Below, piece by piece: positions 1 to 10,984 of a DNA stretch of 64,000 bases. A program made the position numbers and the translations under genes. Source of the DNA: Cladocopium goreaui (taxonomy: Eukaryota > Sar > Dinophyceae > Suessiales > Symbiodiniaceae); assembly GCA_947184155.2 (NCBI GenBank), contig CAMXCT020002706.1, positions 25,424 to 89,423 of the forward strand, given 5' to 3'. The notes under the pieces were generated by a model. The model ran no database searches. It was not told the origin of the DNA and saw only the letters and a list, made by a program, of their open reading frames with translations. How positions within the stretch are numbered: position 1 is the first letter of the stretch; each line of letters starts with the position of its first letter.

Positions 1-880
1 ATCATGTCATGTCGTGCAATGATTGCATTTAACGCAATGTAATGTACTGAAAGGTAATGTAGTTTAAAGTGTTGTGCAATGTATCGGGTGTACGTAATGC
101 ATGTAATGTTTTGCTAGGTATGGTTTGGCTTGGTATGTTTGCATGTAGTGAATACGACAGATGTACTGCATGGTACGCATGTAACGTATGCAAGGTCTGT
201 AATGTGTGAAATGTGTGTAATATATTATATGTAATGTTTGAAATGTTTGTAATGTTTGTGCCGCGTGTAATGGTACGGTTTGGTTTGGTATGTTGGCTGT
301 TTGCATGCAGTGGTAGCATGCATTACATGGATGTAATGTTTGTAATGAATACATTGCAACGTATGAAATAAAAAGAAGTATGCGCTGTTTCTTGGCGCAA
401 TGCAATGCAATGCAACATAATTTGGAAGGTTTCGTCGTGATTTTTTAATGTAAGGTCTTGTAATGTATTTTTTTACAATGTATCAATGTAGGGACGGATG
501 CATGCAACATAGCTAGGTAGATAGGCAGGTAGGTACACAGGTTGACATGTACATAATACATGCCGTGTTTGCAACTATGGTATTGCAATGTAATGTATGA
601 GAATGTCATGCCATGTCATGCCTTGTAATGTCATGTTTTTTTTAAATATATATCATTGTATGATTTGGTGCAAGTGAAATATATGTAATGTATGTCGTGT
701 ATTTAATGCATGGCATCTTTGTAACATGCATAATCTATGTAACGTATGCAGTGTTTGTCATGAATTACAGTATTTTCTGGTACCATAATATACTGTACAG
801 TAATGTTATGTAGCCTAATGCACTGTAATGTAATGTATCGTAATGTAATGTCAAAATGAAAGGTAGGGGCAGTGGTAACT
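1..880. repeat. Degenerate TGTAATG-type short tandem repeat
   Basis: The stretch consists largely of variants of TGTAATG/GTATGTAATGCA with interruptions. It is open in several frames only because the unit lacks stops on one strand, so those reading frames are not taken as genes. The same word family reappears at 1741-1860 and 19135-19200. I see no gene here. Confidence 0.6.
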
Positions 881-1240
881 GGAATGATAATTGCAATCGT
901 AATGCAAATGGTAATGTTACGGTCAAACGCCATCGTCTGCCCGGACCGGTAAGGGTCATCGTCGTCGTCATGATCATCATAATCATCATCATCAGCAGCA
1001 ACATGCAACTGGGGACGTGGTAATTCACACGCACTCCCAGGGCTACCACCCGATTAACAAGCAGGATGCCCCCCCCCAACCTCCCCCCACCTAAATCGTA
1101 ATGATATGTATCTTCCAGGGGTCATGGGGAAGAATCTGGCATGTAATGATGAAGAACAATCAGGATATCCCCCCAACGCCCCCCAACCTAAATGGTAATG
1201 ATATGTATCTTTCAGGGGTCATGGGGAAGATGGTAGTCTT
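881..1240. other. No gene seen; two diverged copies of a short unit
   Basis: The stretch holds a CGTCGT/CATCAT-rich patch near 955-1005 and two related segments (about 1068-1130 and 1165-1225) that share 'CCCCCCAAC..CCCCCCACCTAAATGGTAATGATATGTATCTTTCAGGGGTCATGGGGAAGA'-type wording in pieces. This is an old local duplication. No coding signal was found. Confidence 0.35.
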
Positions 1241-1289
1241 AAAATCATACAGGTAATTTGTTGTAGCATGTCGTAGTGCTTCCGTGAGT

Positions 1290-1450
1290 ATTCCGGGCTA
1301 CCGTCCTGACCCACTGAACTTCTCGGAGCAATCCCACCGCTGCGCGGCTGAGACGGGCCCGCTCTGCTGGTGTGAGCCAATATAACAAGAGCTGCCAAGC
1401 CTTCATTCCCTTTGGCCGCGACTGTATGTTCGTGCGGCACGGTGAAGTGT
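1290..1450. CDS. Candidate exon, strand unresolved
   Basis: This is a GC-rich island in AT-rich DNA. On the minus strand it reads through LLLYWLTPAERARLSRAAV with an AG|G acceptor (CCAAAG|GGA). On the plus strand another frame reads SQYNKSCQAFIPFGRDCMF. Both have protein-like composition and neither has a decisive splice pair. I do not recognise the product. Confidence 0.3.
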
Positions 1451-1740
1451 CAATGTTCCATGAACTCCAGATATGGATGATCATTGTAGCAGCACGATTA
1501 ATTAGTTGGTTGTTAAAACAGAACAGAGGCCCCACATGGTATTATATGTATCCAAAAATGGTATATACATTTTCCACGCATCTGTATTTTAATTCGTATG
1601 TTATGATCAATTTCCCAACATATATGATCATGCTGTGCGGATCAACATGTATTGATACTTATCTTAAGATATATGCACATGTTGTGGCCTTTGTATTCTT
1701 GGGCAAACGATGGTGTCAGCGCCGTCTGGCATGCTGTGGA

Positions 1741-2060
1741 ATGTAATGTAATTCAATGCAACGTATTGTAATGTAATGTAATTCTGATGTGGTTCTTTAC
1801 AATGCAACCCAAGATAAAGTAATGTAGTGTATTTATGTAATGCATGTACTGTATGTAATAACACGCCACCCTGGCAAAGGAAATGCAGCAATCTAAGGTT
1901 TGTGAATCTTTCGGATGCACAGCGTTGCCCATCTAACCAACCCAAACTGCGGATATAGCTAACAGAACTTTGGTACTACTGGGTTGGGTCACTCTGAGTG
2001 GGGGTCCGAACATTATCCCAAATTGTTTTTGTTTGGATGATGGGGAACCCAAAATTTAGA
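1741..2060. repeat. Dispersed repeat, left copy (related to 19135-19340)
   Basis: TGTAATG-type repeats are followed by a unique-looking segment (CCACCCTGGCAAAGGAAATG ... CATCTAACCAACCCAAACTG). A diverged version with the same order of words occurs at about 19200-19340 (CCAGCCTGACAAAAGAAATG ... CATCTAAGCCAGACTG). This indicates a dispersed repeat family. No gene was recognised. Confidence 0.4.
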
Positions 2061-2212
2061 TGAGCAATTGTTTGATGGCTAGCCATTGGCACTTGACCTC
2101 ACCGAAAAAGGATGCGTCGCCATATGATGTCTGTTTGTGCAACGAACAACCAAGAGTTTTTTTCAGCAACAGAATGGCTGGGGAAACCACCACTCGAAGA
2201 CAGGGACCCTGT

Positions 2213-2297
2213 GGCCACTACGACAACCACGACCACGACTACTACTACAACCACGACCACGACCACTACAACCACGACCACGACCACTACAGCCACA
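2213..2297. repeat. ACGACCACTACA-type microsatellite
   Basis: The stretch is a run of ACNACGACC/CACTACAACC triplet-based repeats. Every overlapping reading frame becomes poly-Thr, poly-Val, or Pro/Arg- or His/Asp-rich, which is an artefact of the repeat. Confidence 0.75.
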
Positions 2298-2499
2298 TTT
2301 CAAGACCAGGCGGGGCAGGCTCTCAATCTTGAGGTGTTGGTGTTTGTGCCGTTTGTTTTTCTGCAATCCAATCTTACATATACATTTTTTTGACCACACA
2401 GACAGATTGGTAGACAGAAAGATAGATAGACAAACAGTTGTTTTTCAATGTATACACATCATATAGTTCTCATTAGTCATGTAATGTCATGTATATTTA

Positions 2500-3320
2500 T
2501 TTCAGAACTGTTTGTGTATATTTGCACACAACGTAAATGTGGATCAAGTCAGCGGATACCCTGAACAGTGTTTTGCACGAAATGTGAACTTCAGTGCGCT
2601 TCAACCGTGCAGGGATGATAATTTACTGCCACAATGCAAATGTCAGATATATCACAGGCATCAGATTCTCCCTACAGTAGTTTTGTTTGAAAGGCCGAGC
2701 TGGTTGGAATCAGAAGAAAGTGTAGGAACATTCCCTTTTTGTTCTTTCCTTGCTACCAAATATTCAAAGCGGAATTCTTGGGTTTTGAGGACACCTTGTC
2801 GGTCCAAGTCCTCGCTAAACTAGGCCTTTACTAGTGGCCTGGTTTGCTGAGACCCTTCAAGGGCTGAGGTTTTGTCTGTTTGATTCTTGTTGACGCCGCG
2901 ATTTTTTCAAACTTAGCATTTTCTAAGATATCCCCATGTTGAAAAAACTGAGATGCGCCGTCAAAATTCGGGCAACTAGTGAAACCGTGAAAAGGCCGTC
3001 AAATGCCTGAAGCAAGGCCGTGGAAAACCCGGGAGATCAGGGTTGTACAAAGCGGCGAAGCATGCATATTCTGCGACCAAACATTTTCATGAGTGCTGCA
3101 GCTGTAATGACTGCTGCTGGTACTACAGCGCAGAAACTGCGAGTCTTTTCCATATATATGAGTTTTTGGGAGCCTTTAGTCGTTTAGCTTTCAAACGACC
3201 AAGTGAAATAACTTGTCCTTTGGAATGATTGGGAGACAGGGCGTTTTAGGAGGATGTATGTGAGAGGAACAGATTGACTTAGATTAAATTAAGTAGGTGG
3301 TATGGTTTATTGTCGTGTTT
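2500..3320. other. Weak coding potential only
   Basis: The stretch contains two unremarkable open stretches (2512-2823 and 3043-3228, +) without convincing splice signals or recognisable domains. It lies just upstream of the better exon at 3329 and may be intron or untranslated sequence of that gene. Confidence 0.3.
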
Positions 3321-3328
3321 CCTTGCAG

Positions 3329-3471
3329 AAGCTCAGAAACACCGGCTTTTGAATTTGAGAAACGCAAAGGCAAAGGGCATGATTACAATATGTTGTACCC
3401 TTTGAAGCAAACCTCAGCCTCTGGCTGTACGTATACCTACTGTAATTACTCCTACAATCCTCGCTTGTCAG
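3329..3471 (+). CDS. Candidate internal exon, unknown protein
   Basis: A strong pyrimidine tract and acceptor (GTGTTTCCTTGCAG|) precede an open frame of 143 nt. The frame contains ETPAFEFEKRKGKG and a Tyr-rich end (TYTYCNYSYNPRLS). It is followed by a canonical donor, TCAG|GTGAGATCAG, with a second GTAAGC ten bases on. Both ends look genuine. I do not recognise the protein. The next plausible coding sequence downstream is the Lys/Ala-rich remnant at 4.3 kb, and nothing ties the two together by phase. Confidence 0.5.
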
Positions 3472-3724
3472 GTGAGATCAGGTAAGCCACGCGGAAAACT
3501 CCGTTGTTCAGTCTTAACTTAGTGAGGCAGACAGGGACCTGGCGTAAGCCAAACCCTAGAGCGTGTAAGCTAGTCGAAGTACAAAAAAACTCAAGCAATT
3601 CTGCGTGAGCAAAGACTGTGGGCTCGTAAGCGCAGCGCAGGCTGCAGCGCAGGCATTCCCTTATCGCCTAGCGAAACAAGGCCTTTTGACCACGGCTCAG
3701 GTGAAGACTTCAATGTTTATTGTA

Positions 3725-4300
3725 TCAGCTCCTCTTACTTTTGGCTCCTCCACCTGCTCTATGCCCTCCTCCTTCTTTTGCTCCTCCTTTACCTTCTCCT
3801 TCTCCTTTTGCTTCTTCTCCTTTTCCTGCTTCTCCTTCTCATCCCTCTCCTTGTCATCATTCTCCTCCTCATCTATCTCCTCCTTCTCCTTCTCCACCTC
3901 TTCCACATCCTCCTCCTCCTCCTCCTTCTCGTCCTTCTCGTCCCTCTCCTCCTCGCTTGCTTTCTCTCAGTCTTCTAGCACCTCCTCTTTGTCATCATTT
4001 CCTCCTCCTTCTCTTTCGCCTCATTTACCTTCTCCTCCTCCTCCTCCTTTTTCTTCTCCTCCTCCTTTTCCTTGTCATCCCTCTCCTTTTTATCATTGTC
4101 CTCCTCATCCATCTCCACCTCCTCCTTCTCCACCTCCTCTCATCCTCTTTCTCCGTCTCCTCCTCCTCCTCTTCCTCCTTCTCGTCCATCTCGTCCTTCT
4201 CCTCCCCGCGTGCCTTCTCTCATTCTTCTAGCGCCTCCTCTTTCTTATAATTCCTCCTCCTTCTCTTTCTCCTCCTCCTTCTCCTCCTTATCCTTTTCCT
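3725..4300. repeat. CTCCTT/CTCCTC low-complexity tract
   Basis: This is almost pure pyrimidine on + (CTCCTCCTT units), imperfect and duplicated internally: blocks near 3895-3990 and 4150-4250 share CTCGTCCNTCTCCTC..CGCTTGCTTTCTCTC-like ends. The long Ser/Pro/Leu reading frames over it follow from composition. The tract stops exactly where the Lys/Ala-rich coding remnant begins. Confidence 0.7.
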
Positions 4301-5563
4301 GCTGATGCTATGCTTGCTTTGCCTCCACCTCACCCAGCACCAGAATCTGTAGAACAGGCTTCTCCAGAAGAAGCTGCTCCAGGAGCTGACTTAGATTCTT
4401 AGATACTGCAGCACCAAAGGCAAAGGCCAAAGCCAAGGTGAAAGCAAACTCAAAAGTCAAGGCGAAGGCAGCAGGTAAAGCCAAGGCTGCTGCCAGCAAA
4501 GCTCCTGGGTTTACTTCTTCGCCAATGAAAGCTCCAAAGGCAAAAGCCAAGAGCACAATGAAGAAAATCCTCAAAAGACCTGCTGCAGCTCTACCTGATC
4601 CTGAACCGAAGGCGAATGCCAAGGCCAAAGCGAAGACTGTCAAGGAGATGGCAGAAGGATGGAAGAAGAAGACCAGGGATGAACCAGTTTCTGATGAAGA
4701 GGAGGAGCCTAAAGAGGATGATGCAACAGTTGCTGATGATCAGCATCGAAGCTACCCCAATGCGAGGAAGTGGGCCAGAATGATCAAAAGTGGCCAGGTG
4801 CCAGAAGATCTTCAGCAGCTCTACGAAGAGGGCTCCAAGAATTCTCCTCACCCAAGGTTTTCAAGGTTCCATTTATCAACAAAGTCTTTCAGCAGAATAG
4901 CAAAGGCGGGTATGTGCTTGCTCCTGGAAATGCCCAGTTCGAGGGTTTCAAGAAGAACTCTGAGATTAGCACCAACAAATCTCAGGTTACTGGGTTACCT
5001 TACTCCATCATGTTGTGGAAAAAATCCCGGGGAAACGGACAAAATGTGAATGATGCAGAAAGACGAGGCGATGTCTATCAGAAAGATGGTTACTATCATG
5101 TCAAGACAGTAGCCACAGCCATTGAGAAGAAGCAGGAGTCAATTCATGTCGAGCAGGCCCTGGAACCAATTTGGCACTGGAGCTAATGGTAGTGGTAGTG
5201 GTAGTAGTGCTTCCTCTACACCAGCTGTGGTTACTTCATCCTCAGCATTGCCAAAAGCGATTTGTGATGCTCCCGTGAAACTGAGCCGGGCAAGTGTGGG
5301 GCATGAAATCAAAGAAACCAAAGGGGCCCAGGAGCGACTGGGAAGAGATTGTCAAAGACTGGTTGTCAAAATCTTTGACAAGAAAGAGCAAAAAATCAAT
5401 GATACTTTGAAGGATGCCTTTGCTGAGCTCCAAAGACAGAATGCATGCCTGGACAATGTTTCATTGCCAACTATTTTTCATTCTTGCCATAATATTGTTT
5501 CATTACTTTTCCGACTCCTCCCCATTGTTGCCATGCTCTTGTTTCAGAAATTTTGTCAGTGAC
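4290..5563 (+). pseudogene. Frameshifted Lys/Ala-rich 'KAKAK...KRPAA' protein gene
   Basis: The coding signal moves between frames. A Pro/Glu-rich start (frame 2, ending DLDS-stop near 4402) is followed by frame 1 (about 4391-4865) with KAKAKAKVKANSK, KKILKRPAA, an acidic patch SDEEEEPKEDD and ARKWARMIKSGQVPEDLQQ. Frame 3 follows (to about 5165) with VPFINKVFQQNSKGGYV, then frame 1 again with a Gly/Ser linker and RLGRDCQRLVVKIFDKKEQK. Near 4865 a single missing A in an A-run explains the first shift; another 1-bp indel near 5165 explains the second. From memory, this architecture resembles a very high-copy protein family in Symbiodiniaceae gene sets. Function is unknown. Small introns are possible instead, but I see no splice pairs at the shifts. 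Confidence 0.55.
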
Positions 5564-5980
5564 CCATACACTACCTACCATTAGATCATTTTAATCCAAT
5601 CCAAGCGTCAGAGGAAACACATGTTATCTGGTCAAAATAAGTGAAATTAACCCATGCACATGTCAGCAGCACATATATAGTAACCCCAAGAGAACATTAG
5701 ACACATACCAGAAAACAAACATGAATATAATATATGTATGAATGATTTGAAAAACAACAACATTGAAAATTACCCTTAAAAATAACCCTCAAAAATTAAC
5801 TTCCAATGTTTTGTAACCTAAATAGTTAATTTAAAGACACACAAATTACCTTCATCAAGGTAAGAAAAATAGAGTTTCCTATTTTGCTCCAAATAACCAT
5901 AGGGCAACCCTATGCGGAGATCGCGCGTGCCGGACGCACGAATGTGTGGCGAAATTCGAATTTTATGGGTGACGGCGTAG
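5564..5980. other. No gene seen; AT-rich
   Basis: This is AT-rich sequence downstream of the Lys/Ala-rich remnant. It has short imperfect AACCCTTAAAAATAACCCTCAAAAA repeats and no coding island. Confidence 0.4.
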
Positions 5981-5982
5981 CC

Positions 5983-6185
5983 CTAGAATGAGGGTCGAAC
6001 CGCAAAAACTGGTGAAAACATCCAATTTTGAAACTACAGATGCAACCCTTTCACACGAAATGAAGGCCGAACGGCGAAAATTGAGGTAAAATCGCGATTT
6101 GGAAATCGCGGATGCGACTGTTTCGCACGAAATGAGGGTCAAACGGCAAAAACAACGGACTCTCGCGATTTTGCAACATCACAAA
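5983..6185. repeat. About 73-bp tandem repeat, three degenerate copies
   Basis: Successive units begin AATGAGGGTCGAACCGCAAA / AATGAAGGCCGAACGGCGAA / AATGAGGGTCAAACGGCAAA. Each contains a short self-complementary core (CGCGATTTGGAAATCGCG in the second). Copies differ by scattered substitutions. Confidence 0.6.
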
Positions 6186-6600
6186 GTTTAGTATGTGTAC
6201 AAATTTCTTTGTGTACACGCTTTTGTGTGTAAAAACTCCTCACTGTACGTGAAAAAAATCCTGTGAACAAGAACTTTTGTGAGTAAACGCTTCTGTGTGC
6301 AAAAGTTTCTGCGTAAAAAAATTGTGTGTAAACGCGTCTGCGCGTAGAAGTTCCTGTGTAAAAATATCCTTGTGCCAAAATTTATCTGTGTAAAAAGGTC
6401 TGTGGAGAAAAATCCCTCTGTCTGGAGACTTCATTGTGTAAAATTATCTGTGTATCAAAACTCATCTGTGCAAAAGTTTTTCTGTGTGAAAAAATGTGTT
6501 AAAATGTTTGTGCACAAAAAAAATGTGTTTAAAATTTCCTCTGTGTAAAAGTTTTTGTGTGTAAAAGTGTCGATGCATTTAAAAAAATGTATGTGAAAAC
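6186..6600. repeat. Degenerate TTCTGTGTAAAAG minisatellite
   Basis: There are about 25 imperfect copies of a 14-17-base word around CTGTGTAAAAGTT. On the minus strand it reads as repeated FYTQK/LHTEAFTHK-like peptides, which follow from the repeat and are not taken as a gene. Confidence 0.6.
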
Positions 6601-7030
6601 ACCATCTCTCCTGATTCTGATTGTCACCAAGGCGCCAGCCCTGGAGCAAACCTTTCAGGGGAAAAAAATAAACTGTGGATATGTGACCAACATTCGCCAC
6701 CGTCAACATCACAACCATCATCACCATCATCAGTCATAACCACATTTTCTTGGGATCTTCTCGTCTCCCCCTTCCTGCTTTCGTTTGGGTCACGCTGTCG
6801 TCTAGGTATTACACCAGGGGTGATACACGAAGTGAAAGAAATTTGAATTTGCGTTCTGTCGTGTGCTGTACCTCAATTATGGTGTCAATCCGTTTCACAC
6901 TGAGTCCTAGGCATGGTAGATCAGAAATGGGCTGACATGGTTTTCAGAGGTAGGTGATCTCATGATCTGCAATGGATTTTTTGGGGCGGGTGATGCCATG
7001 GTTTTTTTCTGGATTTTCCTCAGCATCTCC
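6601..7030. other. No confident gene; CATCAC-rich patch and possible intron
   Basis: A CATCATCAC-rich patch lies at 6690-6735. The rest is moderately GC and leads into a pyrimidine-rich stretch ending in the acceptor of the exon at 7039. Confidence 0.3.
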
Positions 7031-7038
7031 GGCGCCAG

Positions 7039-7155
7039 GACTTCAAATGGAGCAACCCAGCAGGCCGTTTCTTTGACCTGATCAGCGAGGATACCTGCGA
7101 TATTTGCAGCTACACGGTCAACATTACTTGGACTGTAGCATGGCTCAACGATTAA
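7039..7155 (+). CDS. Candidate terminal exon of an unknown protein
   Basis: The acceptor TTTTCCTCAGCATCTCCGGCGCCAG|GAC fits the AG|G rule seen across the window. The frame reads DFKWSNPAGRFFDLISED, then a CDIC pair and TVNITWTVAWLND before TAA. It could instead splice out at ACG|GTCAAC or ACT|GTAGCA. Composition is strongly protein-like. The C-x-x-C and the N-I-T sequon suggest a secreted or luminal segment, but the family is not recognised. Confidence 0.5.
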   Translation, partial: DFKWSNPAGRFFDLISEDTCDICSYTVNITWTVAWLND

Positions 7156-7990
7156 AAACTTTGGAAATGAGCAGTGGCTGCCAAACCCCTATTGGTTTGG
7201 TTGATGATTGTTAGTAACTACGGGGGTGTACTTTTCAATATTGATATCATTGATTTGGAAATACTACCATGGGAATCAATATTAAGCAACCAGTATTTCA
7301 TGGAAAGAGCGTCTTGAACATTGCTTAATTTTCTGGGGGGCTTTCTACTTTTCGGGACCCAAAATGTGCAAAAAATCGTGTTTATGTCGATTCGGAAAGC
7401 CCAATAGTTTTGGGGAATGGCATACCCAACTGTCCACCTGCCGTGGCCCTGGCCCATCGGCGCTTGTGAACAACAATGATTTGCCATTTGTCCACCTGTA
7501 TCGATTTCAAATGTTGATGTTTTGCACACAAAACCAAAGGATCCTCTTTTGGAAAGGTTTGTTTACAAGAAGGTAAGTGGTTGGAAAGTATCTATTTTTT
7601 GGTTTGCAGCCTATTTGAGATGATGATTGCAATGGAATAATTTTCCTCTGAGGGGAAGGGGTTGGAGAATAATGATCCTTTGTCCAATGTCCAAGTTAAT
7701 TTGAAGCGGGCAGTGTATGCCACACTGATAGGAGTCAAAAGTTGTTTGAGATGGAAACGCAACAAGTTTGCGTGGCATTCGGCGATGCAACTTGATTTGG
7801 TCACACCACAAAGGGGCAACCACAAAGGACGCCGAAAAGCGAGAGGAAATATGTTTCATCCATCCAGTTAAAATTTGGTGTAGATGTTAACTATAGATAT
7901 ACACTATAATATCTATATATCAATGACTACAATATTAGCTATAGATACATCTATATATCTACGTAGTAAGCCAAAGTGATCATCGAACTC
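7156..7990. other. Possible intronic or intergenic span
   Basis: Several open stretches occur (7364-7576 +, 7218-7529 -, 7662-7871 +), none with a splice pair or domain. Around 7880-7970 the sequence is TATAGATATA-rich. Confidence 0.3.
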
Positions 7991-7997
7991 ATCACCG

Positions 7998-8036
7998 AAC
8001 GTGCCGACACGTGCCGACACGTGCCGACACGTGCCG
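7998..8036. repeat. 10-bp GTGCCGACAC tandem repeat
   Basis: There are four near-perfect copies of GTGCCGACAC. The unit is partly self-complementary (GTG...CAC). Confidence 0.75.
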
Positions 8037-8261
8037 TTTCGGATGGCGATCCTTCAGGGCGGCCCCTCTAGTTCGATGATTTTTGATGCTGTGAATATCT
8101 CAGATTGGACATGGAAATTTGGCATTGAAGATCATCTTACTGGTGCGTTTTACGTAGGGAATGGATGGCTTGCTGTGGGTTGCTGGGATGATGACATTAC
8201 GAATGTGATGACTGAGATCATTCCCGAAAACTCGCTGCGTTTAGCACCAGGAAGTCATTGA
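8037..8261 (+). CDS. Candidate coding fragment, unknown
   Basis: The open frame continues from the 10-bp repeat through MAILQGGPSSSMIFDAVNIS and FYVGNGWLAVGCWDDDIT to a stop at 8261. Codon composition is protein-like. No splice sites or domain could be assigned, so it may be a decayed gene fragment. Confidence 0.3.
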   Translation, partial: FRMAILQGGPSSSMIFDAVNISDWTWKFGIEDHLTGAFYVGNGWLAVGCWDDDITNVMTEIIPENSLRLAPGSH

Positions 8262-9080
8262 ATATCATTGAGTTAGCGTGTTTTTCTCTATGGGTATGTA
8301 TATCATTACGTTATATGATATTATATCCATCTGTAAACGTATATATATATATATTTAAATATATATATATATGTATATGCAGGGATCGCCACGCCCCCTC
8401 CCCCCCGGTTCCCTCGAACCCCCTGTGGCCTAAGTGGTGACCAGTTCATAGGGAGTATATGGAGAGGGGCCCAAGAGACCCTACGGAGCTTGCAGGGAGT
8501 ATATACACAGTACATAGGCACACTTTGCAATGAGTCGGAAAAAAGAGGTACGCTATGAAACATGGGTACGTAGTAAATGTAGGGTGTAAGGAGTATATAG
8601 GTAGTGGACGACCAATGTATATGCTACACTGCAGTTAGGTATATAATACTAGTTGGGTATTATATCTAGGTAGTGTGCATACATATATGATATATATATA
8701 TATATATACAATTGTAGGTACATAGTACATACTGCATCCAAGCATACAGTATTTTGGATTCTATAGATATGCATAGGTACACATAGGTACGCTTTGGGTA
8801 TATAATCTATAGGTAGCAAATATGTAGCATAAAGGCATACAATGAGTGGTAAGCCATGTGTGAGGTACGCTGTAGGCAGTACGTAAACAGGTTGTGGGTA
8901 GTATGTGCTAGATTGATATGTTAGACATACAGCTAGACAGGGTCCAGCGACGAGGTTGTGATCTCAAATGCTGCAAATAGCGTGCAGGAAGGTTTGGCAG
9001 TGAAGTCGGGGGTGCCATACCATTGGGGGTGAGGGGGGTGTGGCGTCTAGTGGTCCCCTCTCCCCCCCGAGATGTTGAGG
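8262..9080. other. No gene seen; TA/TAGGTA-rich
   Basis: The stretch has (TA)n microsatellites at 8335-8375 and 8690-8715, and loosely repeated GTATATAGGTAGT words between. Confidence 0.4.
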
Positions 9081-9084
9081 GCCC

Positions 9085-9121
9085 CTTTATATATATATAA
9101 ATACAAATATATATATATGTA

Positions 9122-9162
<41 letters not shown>

Positions 9163-9450
9163 CTTTATATATATATATATACGTATGTAGTATGTGTATG
9201 TGCACATCATATAGTATATTTATATATATATATATGCATGTGTAGAATATGTATCCCTTCCTCCCTGTGGATTGGTGGTGTTGGGGGGGGTGGTGGGGGG
9301 TGTGGGGGTTGGCCTTTGCCTCCCATACCATATGGGGTGGGGGGAGGGGCCGTGAACACAAGACACGGGACCGTATATATATATATGGTATATACATACA
9401 CATATGCATATATATACATATATATGTATATGTTTTTGTTTACTGTTGGA
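9085..9450. repeat. TA, ATCT and GGGGTG microsatellite cluster
   Basis: The cluster contains a (TA)n tract, an ATCT array at about 9121-9162, more (TA)n, a G-rich patch (9270-9350) and another (TA)n tract at 9375-9430. Confidence 0.7.
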
Positions 9451-9688
9451 ACATCATGAATTATTTCATCCCAAATCAAAAACACAATGGCCAAAATCTG
9501 GTACCACTTGGGATGGACACTGGCAAAGCCACCACAAGTATTTCGGTGTACGGAATAAAATAGTGCACACCGTGTGCCCTATTTCTAGAAGTTACCAAAT
9601 GCTCAGCAAGCGGTTATTATCTTGTGAAATATGTCAATTTATTTTTTTGGATTGATATCAAAGGGGTAAATATCCATCCAAAACTTCT

Positions 9689-9798
9689 TACCCTCTGGCT
9701 ATTTAACAGTTCGCCATGGAAAATCACCATGCTATTAATAGGTAAACCATCTATTTCTATGGGCCATCTATACCATGGCTATGTTTAACCAGAGGGTA
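9689..9798. mobile_element. MITE-like element, family 1 (TACCCTCTGG/CCAGAGGGTA)
   Basis: Inverted ends TACCCTCTGG...CCAGAGGGTA enclose the typical body with CCATGGAAAATCACCAT and its inverted counterpart CCATGGCTATGTTTAACC. It has no coding capacity. The candidate exon at 9828 starts about 30 bp after its right end. Confidence 0.75.
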
Positions 9799-9827
9799 AA
9801 TCATTTCGACCGTGGCTCCATCATTCG

Positions 9828-9953
9828 ATGTCGGACGTTGCGTTCATCCGATGGTCACCGATGGTCCCCACGGATGTGGCTCAGGTGGTCGGCGAAACGA
9901 ATCTTTCGGAAATTAACGTCCCGAAGCTCAGATCTTTTCAGTTGAAAATGTGA
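9828..9953 (+). CDS. Candidate small exon or ORF of 41 codons
   Basis: An ATG-to-TGA frame contains SDVAFIRWSPMVPTDVAQVV and LSEINVPKLRSFQLKM. Composition is protein-like and GC is higher than the surroundings. A second frame is also open here, so the frame choice is tentative. Product unknown. Confidence 0.35.
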   Translation: MSDVAFIRWSPMVPTDVAQVVGETNLSEINVPKLRSFQLKM

Positions 9954-10126
9954 AGGGTTTGCAGAATGCAGGCAACATGTTTTGCATACGATCCAGAAAT
10001 GATGGGCATATATGATTATATGATTTAAACTGGTTGATGGTGTTGTCATGTGTTGGTGCTGTTTTGTATGTTCAACCGTAGAACTGGGAAGATCCCCAAC
10101 TGTTAAGCACTTTCAGGATCTTTCAG

Positions 10127-10175
10127 GCGGCTCAACCATGAGCGGCTAATTCAATTCGTCGGCTTCGAACCTTAA
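10127..10175 (+). CDS. Candidate terminal exon
   Basis: The acceptor TTTCAGGATCTTTCAG|G leads into RLNHERLIQFVGFEP and TAA. It is small but has a clean AG|G acceptor and no competing frame. The following 290 bases (10176-10465) are also GC-richer and open in two frames, so this exon may not be the last. Confidence 0.35.
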
Positions 10176-10860
10176 CGAACAGTGCATCATGATGGATATT
10201 AAAGCGTACTTTTCGCGTTTCCGGCGCTTCATTTTCATTTTGGCCCATGCACGTCTCGAGTCATTACATGTGCACACAGTATCACAATAGCCAAAAGTCT
10301 AGACAGAGTCGCTTTCGCCACTGTCAGCCTCTGCCAAGATTGTAGACTACTATCAACCTCCGGTGTTGCCGGAAACTTGGCTTCTGGTGAAATGGGACAA
10401 ATTGCAGGCTTCAAAAAAAACTTACAGCTGCTACCAGCTCCCTCTTGTTCTTTGGGGTTCAGCTTGAATATTTTACAGTAATGGTTTCCATGATTTGGGA
10501 TGCAGCCCCTACAACTATATGGTTACAAAGCTCACTTATTAGATCTTATTGGTGGAACTGCACCCCCAAGCTGGGGTATCTTGAGTGTGCTCACAACATG
10601 GATTTGGATAATATTTAATTTTGCTTCGAAAGTTGGCATGTGTTGTCATTTTTGGACCGAAACAATGCAAGATGAAACCCCGGTTCAGGCTTCAAACTTC
10701 AGACATGCGAGCACCTGCTAGAAAGATCTAGAAAGAATATTCTGGTGCAAAGTCAGTCTCCAATTCAAACGGAAGCAACTCGCAGATTCCGGCACATGTA
10801 GGAAATGATTGGACTGGATTGGAGCACTAATCATGTGATCTACTAAACTAACTCTGTTCT
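10176..10860. other. Possible exon or UTR, then unassigned sequence
   Basis: From about 10295 to 10464 one + frame reads KIVDYYQPPVLPETWLLVKW, and another is open over the same bases. No splice pair was found. The remainder to 10860 shows nothing recognisable. Confidence 0.25.
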
Positions 10861-10984
10861 CCTTCAGTTTGTTTGTTTTTCTTTGCGGTTGCTACAATAG
10901 AATATCGCAAGAGGGTTTCCATTCAACATTCTGGGGTTCACACAATTCTGGATATCTCTGGGAAAACCTGAATTGGGTAGTTGC

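Noticed and set aside
3605-4231. Ser/Pro/Leu-rich frames over 200 codons
   Set aside because: Pure consequence of the CTCCTT tract; all three frames are open.
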